The translations under genes were made by a program, and so were the position numbers. Shown here in pieces: positions 12,001 to 22,465 of a DNA stretch of 64,000 bases. The DNA is from Larix kaempferi (Eukaryota; Streptophyta; Pinopsida; Pinales; Pinaceae): assembly GCA_027924585.1 (NCBI GenBank), contig BSBM01000762.1:9210501-9274500 (forward strand), given 5' to 3'. How positions within the stretch are numbered: position 1 is the first letter of the stretch; every line of letters begins with the position of its first letter. Below the pieces are notes generated by a model. The model had not been told where the DNA came from. It searched no databases and saw nothing but the letters and a program-made list of their open reading frames with translations.

Positions 12001-12641
12001 TGATCCGGATTTATGCAGGAACAAAATAAGATAGCACATATATATTCACATACACAGATATATTGCAAAGACACAGTGATACAGTAAACACATATTATAT
12101 TAAATAGCGGAAATAAAAAAGACTGTAAATACAATAGCTAGAATGGCAGTAGCTATCTTTGGGAAGAGATGTGGCCACTATGCTCATTCGTGCCAAGATG
12201 AATACAAAGAGAGGCCAAAAAGGCCTATTTATCATAAGCATGAGGGAAATAATCCCAACCATTCAAAAATCTAACCCTAGGATATGAAGTGCCAAAAGTC
12301 ATGTGGGCATCGTTTGGGTAAGTTAGTACATCAACTTCCCGGGGTCGTAACTTTTGCATGTGATATCCATTTGGGGCACACAATAGCTCGTTGGAAAGAT
12401 ATATTCAAGGATTACAAAAAGGTTTGGAAAATATCGAGTCTTGCATGCGAAAGGGGAAGGGGTGCAGTACTCATATTTTCATGACCATTCGATGCCGAAA
12501 AAACGTCGTTTAGGGCCTCAAAACGGCTCCGGATGTTTAGGACCTGAAAAACTGCTAAAAATAGTAATTTGCCAAAATTGCCAGAAGACTGTTTTGAGCC
12601 GATAGGAAGAGGTGGGCCGCCATTGATATCCACTTGGATCA
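12001..12641 (-). repeat. 3' LTR of the gag-protease element
   Basis: It pairs with 14620-15260 over its full length. The purine tract (plus-strand ATCCTCCCTCCTT) lies immediately inside it at 12642-12654. Confidence 0.9.
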
Positions 12642-12654
12642 ATCCTCCCTCCTT
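12642..12654 (-). promoter_or_regulatory. Polypurine tract
   Basis: On the minus strand this reads AAGGAGGGAGGAT directly before the LTR start TGATCC, the expected primer for plus-strand DNA synthesis. Confidence 0.75.
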
Positions 12655-12900
12655 AGGAAGAAATGGTTTCCATTGCGTTAAATCCCTTATCATATGTCAA
12701 ACTATGTGTTGAGTTGAGCTCCTGTTGCGGTGTTTGTTGAAGGAAAAAGGTTGCCTTTATTTGAAATCTTCAAAGGGTTGTAATTGTTGTTGCTGGATGT
12801 GCTAGAGCTATTCAATAGTTTTGGTTGTTGAGGTATCCTTGGTCTGCACTAGTGTGGATGGTTTCTTTGCGGAGGAGCACCTTGAATGCGTGGCATTGCA

Positions 12901-14488
12901 CTACAACGGTACTTGAATAGGTGATGCTACACTGAACTTCCATTTTTCTTGTTTCTGCTGACGAGAGGGATAATGGGCAGAGCTTTTGGATGTCTCTGCG
13001 ATTTGATATTCTCCTTTAGTGGAAATTACGAATAGGGAAAATTTCCCAGTGTGGGAGATTGTCTTCCTACCCTGCTTGGTTGGGGTAGGTGAAACTGTCT
13101 CGGGTATCCGATAGAGTTGTCCTCCCAAGGTGAAAATGACACTGCGAGGTCATGATTCATATACAACATGACGCTTCCACATATATGGTTTCCCTAAAAG
13201 AACATCACATACTTCAAGTGGGGCCACATCACACAATACCTCCTCTTTGAAGGGCTTGATGCCATATGGTAGGTGACATTGGTGACTAACGCAGATCCCT
13301 CATCCTTGACTTAGCCATCCAATGGTGTATAGTTGTGGGTATGGTGTTATTGGTAGCTCCAATTTCTTAATGACTTCTGTTGAGATCAAGTTCCTTTGGC
13401 TGCCACTGTCCACGAAAAAGTGTAGGGGAATTCCCTTCACCCACATCTAGGAGTGGAAAAGGCACTCCTCGACCTCTGACTCTTCAGGTTCCTGTGGTTG
13501 AATCTACATGGTGGAAACAACGGCACTAGGTTCTGCATCAATGATCTGCTTCCCTTTTTTCATAGCTATGAAATTAGGTTCTCATTCATAATCAGAACAG
13601 GGATCTGATTCTGAAGCTTTGATCTCAGCCACCAATGACTGTTTTGAGCGACATTCATCAGTGTTGTGCCAGAAGATTTTGTGGAACTCGCACCACTTCC
13701 CAGTGTCCTTCTTTCTCTTTTCATTACCCTTCTTCGCTTATGGTTGGGACTGGTTGTCCTTTCCCTGCCCCATGTTCTGCGAGCCATAGTTTCCCTTGCC
13801 CTGCTTCTGTGCAAGTCCGAAGTCACGCTTGTTCTTTTGCTAAAATTTCTGCTCAATTTTGACTGCATATTGATAGGTAGATCCGAGTGAAGATATTTCC
13901 AGGAAATCGATCTCTATTCATATGTACCAGTGTAGGCCACTGCGATATTTCAGTACTAGGTGTCGCTCGGAGTCCTTGATACCTAGCTTTGTGCGCAAGG
14001 TATGAAATTTGTTGGTGTACTTCGACACCGTTTGGTCCCTCTCTTGGTGCAGAATGGCCCATTTTGTGTACTTTTCATCATAGTTTCCAATAGGGTAATA
14101 TTGTTCCCTGAAGGCATTTATAAAGGAGGCCCAAGTGGGATTGGAATATTCAAACAATCTAGACTCGTCTGATGAGTTTTTCTCACAATAAGTTTTCCAC
14201 CAATTTTTGACATGGGGGACGGCCTTGAGGAGCGCAAAGATGATCTTTTCCTTGTCAGAAAAATTGTGGACAAAGAAATACCCTTCTAGTATTAAAGTTA
14301 ACTTGTACATTGAAAGCAGCCACATCTCCGAAACGACTACTTGTCGAAGGTGTATCTATTGTCGTCGGCATGTGTCGAAGGATCTGGGCGAAATTATCCA
14401 TCATCTCGTTCCTCTGTCACGTGAGGGCGTCCTCGAGCAATAACTTAATAGGATCTCCTGCTCCGTTGTCTTTGTTTTCATCTGCCAT
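12901..14488 (-). pseudogene. Gag and retropepsin of the nested TR-GAG-type element
   Basis: The likely start is the ATG complement at 14486-14488 (MADENKDNGAGD). A retrotransposon gag domain follows (NWWKTYCEK, WASFINAFREQYYP, Y-T-N-K-F-H-T-L), then a zinc-binding segment (WCEFHKIFWHNTDEC) and a protease with an intact D-S-G at the active site (HFFVDSGSQRNLIS) and a flap-to-end region with LLGKPYMWKRHVV. The trace ends at 12901 without any RT. There is one frameshift near 14320 and at least five in-frame stops, mostly TGA where CGA is expected. Gag supplies the particle and protease its maturation. RT and integrase would have to come in trans from an autonomous relative. Confidence 0.8.
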
Positions 14489-14600
14489 GGGAGGATGTTT
14501 GGGGCAGTGAGAGTGATCTTCCCCAAGTGAAACTAATTTGAGACCCAACTCTCTATATCCTGACCTCGTCGGGGACATGCACCAAGAAACAATCAAAGAG

Positions 14601-14618
14601 CAGATTGCTCTGATACCA
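14601..14618 (-). promoter_or_regulatory. PBS for initiator-Met tRNA (gag-protease element)
   Basis: The minus strand reads TGGTATCAGAGCAATCTG one base inside the 5' LTR, the canonical plant tRNA-iMet primer site. Confidence 0.9.
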
Positions 14619-14619
14619 C

Positions 14620-15260
14620 TGATCCAGATTTATCCAGGAATGAAATAAGATAGCATATATATATTCACATACATAGATATATTGCAAAGACATAGTGATA
14701 CAGTAAACACATATTCTATTAAATAGCGGAAATAGAACAGACTGTAAATACAACAACCAGAATGATGGTAGCTATCTCTGGGAAGAGATGTGACTGCTAT
14801 GCTCATTCATGCCAAGATGAATACAAAGAGAGGCCGAAAGGGCCTATTTATCATAATCATGAGGGAAATAATCCCAACCATCCAAAACCCTAACCCTAGG
14901 AGATGAAGCGCCAAAATTCATGTGGGCCTCGTTTGGGTAAGTTAGTACATCAACTCCCCGGGGTCATAGCTTTTGCATGCGATATCCATTTGGGGCGCAT
15001 AATAGCTCGTTGGAAAGATCTATTCAAGGATTACAAAAAGGTTCAAAAAATCTCAAGTCTAGCATGCGAAATGGGTAGGCGCGTAGTACTCATATTTTCC
15101 CGACCATTCGATGTCGAAAAAATGTCGTTTAGAGCCTCAAAACGGCTCTGGAAGTTTAGGACCCGAAAAACTGCTAAAAATAGTAATTTGGCAAAATTGC
15201 TAGAAGACTGTTTTGAGATAGTAGGAAGAGGTGGGCTACCACCGATATCCACCTGGATCA
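14620..15260 (-). repeat. 5' LTR of the gag-protease element
   Basis: Same length and ends as 12001-12641. It lies next to the PBS, which fixes the minus orientation. Confidence 0.9.
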
Positions 15261-15265
15261 TACAT

Positions 15266-15754
15266 CCTTAACATGTCTTCAAGAATTTGATTTACTCTCT
15301 CATTCTGACCATATGTTTGAGGATGATAGGTTGTACTGAAATTCAATCTAGTTCCCAATTCCTAAAACAATTCTTTCCAAAATTTGGAAGCAAATTTTGT
15401 ATCCTGATTTGAAATTATTGCCTTGGGAAATCCATGCAACCTAAATATCTCTTTCATGAAAATATTTGCAATGTCATCGGCCTTGTGAGTGGACTTAACG
15501 GGGATAAAGTGAGCTACTTTTGATAGCTTGTCCACTACAACCATAATGGAATCATGCTTCTTTATAGTCATGGGAAGACCTATTATAAAGTCCATAGAGA
15601 TCACTTCCCACTTCCATTCTAGAATGGGTAATGGATACAACAATCCAGCTGGATGTTGACGTTCTGCCTTGACTTGTTGGCACTTTTGACACCTAGCAAT
15701 ATACTCTGCTATGTCCTTCTTCATTCCATGACAGAAGTTCTACTTCCTTGCTGC
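15266..15754 (-). pseudogene. Chromovirus integrase core
   Basis: The minus strand encodes the CC half of the zinc finger (ARCQKCQQVK), the first catalytic Asp (SMDFIIGLP), the second (NQDTKFASKFW) and the HPQT-x-GQ-x-E segment with the Glu just before the break at 15266. Stops near 15362 and close to the start mark decay. The frame then jumps over the nested element to 12000. This core with the 11230-12000 tail makes a normal-sized integrase. Confidence 0.85.
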
Positions 15755-15805
15755 TATTATACTATTCTGATATCCTGGGTGGCCAGAATATGGATTTTGG
15801 TGTAT

Positions 15806-16640
15806 CTAATCCAACAAAAGTTCCTTCAATTCTGCACAATTTGGAATGTATAGTCTGGTATCTTGATACATAAGAACATTATCCTCTCCAATTTGATATC
15901 CTGTAGACTTGTCATCCACATTATCTTGTTGTAGCTTCTCTTTGATTTGGAGGTAAGCTTCATCATTAGCTTGAACTTCCAGGATCCTTTCCTTCAAATC
16001 TGATTTACAAACACTCATTGCTGCCATATGAAATTTTCTGCTGAGTGCATTAGCAACCTTATTCCCTTTACCTTTGACATGCTTAATTTGCAAATCAAAC
16101 TCACAAAGAAACTCCAACCATCTACTTTTTATAGCATTCAGATTTGGTTGGTCAAACAAATATTTTAAACTCATGTGATCAGTCCTGAGTTCAAATCTTC
16201 TCCCCAAAAGGTAATTCCTCCATCTCTTGAGAGCATGCACTATGGTTTCTATCTCTAATTCATGTGTGGCATAGTTCCTTTCATGTACTTTCGGCTTCCT
16301 TGACTCATATCCAAAATTACAAACCATTCTTGCATGAGTACTCCACCTAGCCCTTCAATGCAAGCATATGTGCACACCACAAAGTATTTATTTGGATATG
16401 CAATCTTTAAAATAGGAAAGAAACTTTCAAAAGTTTCTTTCACATTTTTCATACCATATAAACTTGACTTCTTTCCTTTGCAATGATGTAATTGGGTGAG
16501 CTATCCTAGAGAAGCCTTCAATGAACGTTTTGTATCAACCTGCAAGACCCATTAAAGATTTAACATCTGCAATATTATTTGTAGTAGGCCAATCCATTAT
16601 GGCCTTAATCTTCTTTGGATTTATTGCAATACCTTATGCT
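15806..16640 (-). pseudogene. Chromovirus RNase H and linker
   Basis: Readable parts include YACIEGLGGVLMQ, VHALKRWRNYLLGRRFE, LRTDHMSLKYLFDQPNLN, WLEFLCEFDLQIKHVKGK and NKVANALSRK, the standard gypsy RNase H order followed by the linker to integrase. A frameshift near 16290 separates two readable frames. The first Asp of the RNase H centre (usually D-A-S) reads C-A-C-I-like here, so it was probably dead before the frameshift. Confidence 0.8.
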
Positions 16641-17270
16641 GAAATAATATGACCCAAATATTGTACCTTCTACTTGTAGAATTCACACTTACTCAGCTTT
16701 GCATACATCTAGTGTCCTCTAAGGACTTGCAAAACCATTCTTAAATGCTCATTATGTTATCCTTCATTCTTTGAGTACACAAGGATGTCATCCAAGAATA
16801 GTATCACAAACTTATCCAAATATTTGTTGAAGACACTATTCATGAGACACATGAATGTAGCAGGTGCATTGGTAAGACCAAATGGAACCACAGTGAACTC
16901 ATAGTGACCATATCTAGTTCTGAAAGATGTCTTGTGAATGTATTCATTCTTTATCCTCACTTGATGGTATCCAAAGCTCAAGTCAATCCTGGAAAATACC
17001 CTAGATTCCTTCATTTGATCAAACAAGTCATCAATTCTTGGAAATGGATACTTGTTCTTGATTGTTACCTTGATTAGTTTCCTGTAGTCTATACATAGTC
17101 TCAAAGTTCCATCCTTCTTCTTAACAAATAACACAGGTGCACCCCAAGGAGATACACTTGGTCTAGTATATTCTTTGTCCATTAATTCTTGTAGCTTCAT
17201 CTTCAATTCTATCAGCTTAAGTGTGCTCATTCTATGAGGATATTTGGAACTTGGTGTTGCCCCCGGGGCA
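16641..17270 (-). pseudogene. Chromovirus reverse transcriptase
   Basis: Motifs run in order on the minus strand: a [21 protein letters not shown] entry, [10 protein letters not shown], the R-I-D-D-L-F-D-Q segment, [27 protein letters not shown] and [10 protein letters not shown]. The YxDD-box equivalent (F-L-D-D) is intact. The reading frame is open from 17230 to 16757, so RT is one of the better preserved domains. Stops appear downstream in the thumb. Confidence 0.9.
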
Positions 17271-18713
17271 AGATTAATGGAGAAATCAATGTCTCTCTTG
17301 GGTGGAAGTCTTGGAAATTCATTTGGGAATACATCCTAGAACTCCTATAACAACTAAAAGTCTTCTAAATTTGGTCCTTTATCTTCTATTGAATATGATA
17401 TATGCACAACATATAATTGGAATCCCTTTTTATAGAACTTTCTCAGCTGTAAGGATGAAATCTTCCTTACTGAAACTTGCTTTGGGATTCCTTTAACACA
17501 CCTTGGTCTTCCTTCACCATCAATGCACTCAAGCGCCTTCTTATAGCAATCAAGCTTGGTTCTATGTCTTTCCAACCAGTCCTTACCTATCAGGGAATCA
17601 TAAGACTCTAAGGGTAGGACATTCAAGTTCAACTTGGTGAGAAGTCCATTCATCTCTATGGGGCACTCTACCACTACTTCACTCACCTTTCTCTTAGTTC
17701 TAGTGGCTAGTTGAACTGAACAAGACTTACTATGCTTCACTCTACTAAGAGAACAACTTTCAACCACCTTAGGATACACATAACTATGAGTATATCCTGG
17801 GTCAATTAAAATAGAAATAGATTGCTTAGAAATCCTACCTTCAACTTCTACCATTGCTGATTGGTGTTCTGCTTGGTGATCATCTAGTGCTGCATAGATT
17901 CTAGGTGTTGCTTTGGCCATATCTTCTATTGTGGTTGCTTCTCCTAAGTGGTGCAAGCTTCGAGTATTCTCCCTTCGATGTGGGAAATATCTAAGCATGT
18001 GGTTGTCTCCACATCCCCAACACTTATGTGGTCCTTTTGATGTTTTCTCTGCTACCACAGCTGGTTTGAATCCACTTCTTGCTTGTTGTCCTTGTAAAAA
18101 GGTTCTGGACTGATTCCTGAATGGTGGCTTGAAGCCACTTTTCTTGGTTCAAACTTTCATATGGGCTTTCCTTTCCATGATGGATGAGTTTTTGACCCTC
18201 CTTTATTCTTCTCATAATAGTGCATGGCCATTCTAATGGCTTCATCCAAACTTTATGGATGTACAAACTCAATCCTATCCCTGAAATTCTATGGTAGGAT
18301 TCCAAGGAAACATTGAATCTTCACTCTTTCATCCTTGATGTAGTCCACATAACTCAATAATTCCAAGAATTTATGAACATGCTCCTCCATGGAATTCTAC
18401 CCCAACTTGAGTTCATTGAACTCCTTTTTCTTGTTTTCATAATACCTAGCTGATAGGTATTTTTCCTTGAAGTATATTTTAAACTGCTCCCAATTGATCA
18501 TTCTTTCGCTGGTTCTCTTCACTTTCATGATATGTTCCCACCAAATGGAAGCTCTTCCATTAAGACTGTAAATTCCAACCCTATCTTTCTCACTTTCTGA
18601 ATAATCATGCATTTTAAAGTACTTTTTCATTCCGAGTAGCCATGCCTCTACCTCTTGTCATGTCTTTCTTTCTCCATAAAAGGTAGATTGTCTTTCCTTC
18701 CTAAATTCTCCTT
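17271..18713 (-). pseudogene. Chromovirus gag C-terminus, zinc knuckle and protease
   Basis: Gag coding from 18713 gives HDYSESEKDRVGIYSLNG and WEQFKIYFKEKYLSARYY. A knuckle CWGCGDNHMLRYF follows near 17990 with the last Cys replaced by Phe. Then comes a protease with ISILIDPGYTHSYV, which carries D-P-G rather than D-T/S-G, as is usual in this group, and SYDSLIGKDWLERH near its end. The frame is open from 18058 to 17354. Upstream gag is split off by the insertion at 18719 and resumes at 21600. Confidence 0.82.
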
Positions 18714-18718
18714 GTGGG

Positions 18719-19429
18719 TGTGAAAATCCTCACAGCAGATCTAAGAGATTATGTATACCTCACAAGAGAATGATTATGATTAAGCAAGAAAATAGAAGAA
18801 GAGTGTTCAATACAGTATAATGAGCAACCGAATAATATGGTACAGTAGAACTCGGATAGAAGCAATAATACTTCACACACACTAAATTATTAATCACAAA
18901 TGGACATATAAATAATACAATGCATGAGGAATTCAAATGCCTAAGGTGGCAATTCGAATTAGCCTTCATGGAGTGATCAAAGGATCACTAGAGTGTCATT
19001 GGAGCACAACTAGTATCATTGGAGCACAACTGGAAGTCTTCATCATCATCAGTGGAGTCATCAATGCTCAAGTAACTATCAACCATCAGTCAAATTGAGT
19101 CTGGTAGGTGTAACTGAGTGTAACTAAGTGTAACTGACTGTAACTAAGTGTAACTAAGTGTAAACTGAAGACAACTGGACTGGTAGGTAAAGAAGGGCTA
19201 GTTGCTTCCTAAAATCAAGGAAAAAGGGCACATTGAGCAATTGGAGGGATAAAACTGAATAGTGAGAAACTCCTGGGAGCTAGATAACTGAGGGCTAGGT
19301 GTTGGACTGATGAGTGGGATGCATGCAAACCCTAGAATGCATGCAAACCCTAAAAGTGCATGCATGACTGAAAATGTAAATGATCAAAATACTGGTGGGA
19401 CTAGGATGGAGTATAGGAATATCCTAACA
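18719..19429 (-). repeat. 3' LTR of the gag-only element
   Basis: It pairs with 20884-21594. It contains a run of short tandem units of GTGTAACTA type at 19110-19165 and an imperfect palindrome built on GGAATTCAAATGCC / GGCAATTCGAATT near 18930. Confidence 0.9.
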
Positions 19430-19438
19430 CCCCCCCTT
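19430..19438 (-). promoter_or_regulatory. Polypurine tract
   Basis: The plus strand CCCCCCCTT next to the LTR end gives AAGGGGGGG on the coding strand immediately before TGTTAGGA. Confidence 0.75.
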
Positions 19439-19835
19439 AATCCATCCTAGGCCCTAGTAACTAAGACCAAAGGTCACCCAATACAATGAATAATAATAGT
19501 CAATAAACCAAGGAAGTGGGAAAATTTCATGGGAAACATACCCCCTCCTCAAAAAACAGACTGTAAGGCACACACAAAAAATAAATGCTCCAAACTCAAG
19601 CAGGTGTGATGCTTGGTCATATGTCTGGAGGTATCTTCTTCTTGGGAAGAAGTGGATCATGCTCAAAAAGCATGTGTTTGTACTTTCTCTTTAGATCGAA
19701 TGTGATGGGAACAAATAAAAAAGTATGAGGATGATCCTTGAACCTGTGATTCGAATCAACTGAGGTAGGATCAAATATTTGAATGTGCATATAGTCTTTT
19801 GTCTTCTCCTTCGAACCACCATGGGTGAGATTATG

Positions 19836-20728
19836 TCAAAAAGAACTATTACATGTTTGCTTGAAATCAAAATCAGATTTAAGACTTAAATAATAGTTTC
19901 TTGAGATCTGCTTTGAACCAGTAGGGGTGAGATCAAAACCATTATATGTATGAGAAATTATCCCAAGCGAATGGCCATGGTTTCTTAAGATCTCCTTTGA
20001 ACCATAAGAGGTGAGATCAGAACCATTAGATGCATGAGAAATTATCTCAAGCTGGTGGCAATGGCCATATTCTTCAGTAACCTTCTGAAAGCATGGAATA
20101 ATAATCATATAGTAGTAAATAAGAGGTGATTGCTTGAGGAGAGCGAATGCATTACCTTCAATAGATGTTTTGACCTCCGAAATAATCATGTGATCATGAT
20201 GCAAACCAATAGACTCTGGTGCAAGAGAGGATTTAGGACCTTCTGCAATATCTAGAGTGTGAGTTGGCACAGAAAGAGAAGAAAGTTTGAGCATGAGTGG
20301 AGAATCTGCAAGTTCTTTGTCAACAACTTCAATGTGAGATGATACTGGTTCATGATCTGAGAGACCATCAAGGGGAGCGAATGCATCACTTTGCTTGCTT
20401 TTGAATGGTTTTGGACCAATCCCTTCATTCTTTCTGCCAAAATTTTCATCTAGGTGAGCCCATAACTCTTTTGGATTCCATAAATCTCTTGGAGTTTCAA
20501 CACCATCACGGTATTCGAAATGAAATCTCAGGTATTTTGGCAAAGAAAGCATCATTGCTTCAAAGGCTCCATCACCTTTATTTAACCAATCAATCTTGTC
20601 TTCAGGGGATTCGAACTCTCTTTCAAAATGACAATAAAAAGATCATGGATCTTCAAGTATGCTATCATTCTGGGTTTCCATTCATCATAGTTGAATGGAG
20701 AAAGAGGAGTAATTCCTGATGAATACAT
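19836..20728 (-). pseudogene. Gag-like ORF of the copia-like non-autonomous element
   Basis: The likely start is at 20728 (MYSSGITPLSPFNYDEWKP), with the W-x-P-R-M-x-x-Y-L-K pattern typical of copia gag N-termini. After a frameshift near 20630 it continues as MMLSLPKYLRFHFEYRDGVE and KELWAHLDENFG, open to the stop at 19836. The C-terminal half has two copies of an ISH-x-x-NG-x-DLT-x-x-GSK repeat around 19890-20040. There is no zinc knuckle. The protein may still package the element if frameshifted copies elsewhere are intact, which is inference. Confidence 0.7.
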
Positions 20729-20868
20729 AGAAGCTATAGAGGACCTACAAAAACAATATAGAATAACTGTAACTAGTACTGCTGCAAAAATACAGAAACT
20801 GCTGCACTCGAAATCTTGGTAATAACCTGCAAAAAACTCTCAAGAATGGAGATAAACACTACTCTCAA

Positions 20869-20883
20869 CATGCTCTAATACCA
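20869..20883 (-). promoter_or_regulatory. PBS, initiator-Met tRNA type, one mismatch
   Basis: The coding strand reads TGGTATTAGAGCATG directly after the 5' LTR. A single C-to-T change from TGGTATCAGAGC is visible. Confidence 0.85.
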
Positions 20884-21594
20884 TGTGAAAATCCTCACAG
20901 CAGATCTAAGAGATGATGTATACCTCACAAGAGAATGATTATGATTAAGCAAGAAAATAGAAGAAGAGTGGTCAATACAGTATAATGAGCAACAGAATAA
21001 TATGGTGCAGTAGAACTTGGATAGAAGCAATAATACTTCACACACACTAAATTATTAATCACAAATGGACATATAAATAATACAATGCATGAGGAATTCG
21101 AATGCCTAAGGTGGCAATTCGAATTAGCCTTCATGGAGTGATCAAAGGATCACTAGATTGTCATTGGTGCACAACTAGTATCATCAGAGCACAATTGGAA
21201 GTCTTCATCATCATCAGTGGAGTCATCAATGCTCAAGTAATTGTCAACCATCAGTCAAACTGAGTATGATAGGTGTAACTGAGTGTAACTAAGTGTAACT
21301 GACTATAACTGACTGTAATTGAGTGTAAACTGAAGACAACTGGACTGGTAGGTGAAGAAGGGCGAGTTGCTTCTTAAAATCAAGGAAGAAGGGCGCATTA
21401 AGCAACTGAAGGGCTAAAACTGAATAGTGAGAAGCCCCTAGGGTCTGGATAACTAAGGGCCAGGTGTTGGATTGATGATTGGGATGCATGCAAACCCTAG
21501 AATGCATGCAAACCCTAAAAGTGCATGCATGACTGAAAATGTAAATGATCAAAATACTGGTGGGACTAGGATGGAGTATAGGAATATCCTAACA
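20884..21594 (-). repeat. 5' LTR of the gag-only element
   Basis: Same ends and length as 18719-19429. It directly abuts the PBS. Confidence 0.9.
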
Positions 21595-21599
21595 GTGGG

Positions 21600-22100
21600 A
21601 TCCATTTGGACTTCCTTCTTCTCTCAGTGCTGTTGTAAGTGTGCCTTGGACTTATTTGGGAGTCTCTAGAGTGTCTTGATTTGCACGAAGGGGATCCTGA
21701 AAAGGATGTTTTGTGACTTCTGCTCACAGAACCCCTTCTATGGCTTGGATTCCTCTACCTAGAACGTCCTCTAGAGTGACTATTTGCATTCCTTTCTTCT
21801 CTTCCCATATTACTTGGATTGGATCCCAAATTTACTCTCTGATGCATATCACTAAAGCTCTACCGAATGGATGCATTGAGCTGGTGCTGCTCTTCTTGAG
21901 CATTTATCAACCTCCCATTAAAACTTACCATTGTATCAACCAAGTTCTGGGGAGTCACCTACTCCCTTCTTCCATTAGATGTATTTTCAGCGTGCTCAGC
22001 TTGCACGTTTTCCCCTAGCATGTCTTATTCAGGCTTGTAGGGATCCTTTGCATCATTAACGGTCATCATTCTTGATTTCCTGCACACGACCTTGCTGTAC
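21600..22100 (-). pseudogene. Chromovirus gag N-terminal part
   Basis: The minus strand carries a gag-like trace with VTPQNLVDTMVSFNGRL and AQEEQHQLNAF, interrupted by several stops. It joins the gag at 18713 once the 18719-21594 element and one GTGGG copy are skipped. No start codon is firmly identified. Confidence 0.6.
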
Positions 22101-22305
22101 AATTCAAATATAACCTGCTACAATCACTGTGCATGATATAAATGTTTATTAGACAACATAGGTATGCATAGAAATTGAAAAATCCACATAATCTAGAAAA
22201 CATTTCATTAAACAGTTAATACATAAGAGTTCTGTTAGGTTAAAATGCCGCCATGTGCACTTCTTGACGTGCAATTCTTCCACAGTTTGGACCTAATAGT
22301 CCCAG

Positions 22306-22330
22306 TGTTGCAACTAAATCTCTGATACCA
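22306..22330 (-). promoter_or_regulatory. PBS of the chromovirus (initiator-Met tRNA)
   Basis: The coding strand reads TGGTATCAGAGATTTAG three bases from the LTR end at 22334. The match to tRNA-iMet is strong over the first 11 bases. Confidence 0.85.
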
Positions 22331-22333
22331 CTT

Positions 22334-22465
22334 TGTCACGTCCCCTGACCTCCTTGGTGCCTTTAGAGGCCATGAGAGACTGTTCGCATTTATTATTATT
22401 TTTTGTTCTAAATTCACGCACTTCCACACATAGACGCAATGGGCTCAGGTCCGCAATCCCCATTG
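22334..22465 (-). repeat. 5' LTR remnant of the chromovirus
   Basis: It matches 10511-10643. Similarity stops at CCATTG, where TGTTACGG begins, which looks like the end of another element inserted here. Confidence 0.75.

Larger units (their letters stand above)
12001..15260 (-). mobile_element. Non-autonomous gag-protease LTR element (TR-GAG type) nested in the integrase
   Basis: Two 641-bp LTRs (12001-12641 and 14620-15260) start TGATCC and end GGATCA on the plus strand. They are flanked by TACAT at 11996-12000 and 15261-15265. The internal part is only about 2 kb. It holds a PBS, a gag and a protease on the minus strand and a polypurine tract, but no RT, RNase H or integrase. Terminal-repeat elements with only gag are known in plants as TR-GAG. 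The LTRs differ at roughly one in ten positions in the part I compared, so it is old. Confidence 0.9.
18719..21594 (-). mobile_element. Non-autonomous copia-like gag-only LTR element nested in the chromovirus gag
   Basis: Two 711-bp LTRs (18719-19429 and 20884-21594) begin TGTGAAAATCC and end TATCCTAACA on the plus strand. They are flanked by GTGGG at 18714-18718 and 21595-21599. The internal part is 1454 bp with a Met-tRNA-like PBS on the right, a PPT on the left and one gag-like ORF on the minus strand. Nothing of protease, integrase or RT is present. In the first 150 bp the LTRs differ at about five sites, so it is younger than the 12001-15260 element. Confidence 0.9.
10511..22465 (-). mobile_element. 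Chromovirus (Ty3/gypsy) on the minus strand with two nested elements
   Basis: The left edge is a 3' LTR end (plus-strand TGTCACGTCCCC at 10511) and the same LTR end recurs at 22334 next to a Met-tRNA PBS. Between them the minus strand encodes gag, protease, RT, RNase H, integrase and a C-terminal chromodomain in normal order. Coding is broken by insertions at 12001-15260 and 18719-21594. The 5' LTR is cut after 22465 by the next element. The left flank ends TTCAA, a possible TSD, but its partner is not in reach. All domains carry stops or frameshifts. Confidence 0.85.

Noticed and set aside
18760-18969. 69-codon hydrophobic frame repeated at 20925-21134
   Set aside because: Located inside paired LTRs; repeated because of LTR identity, not as a gene.
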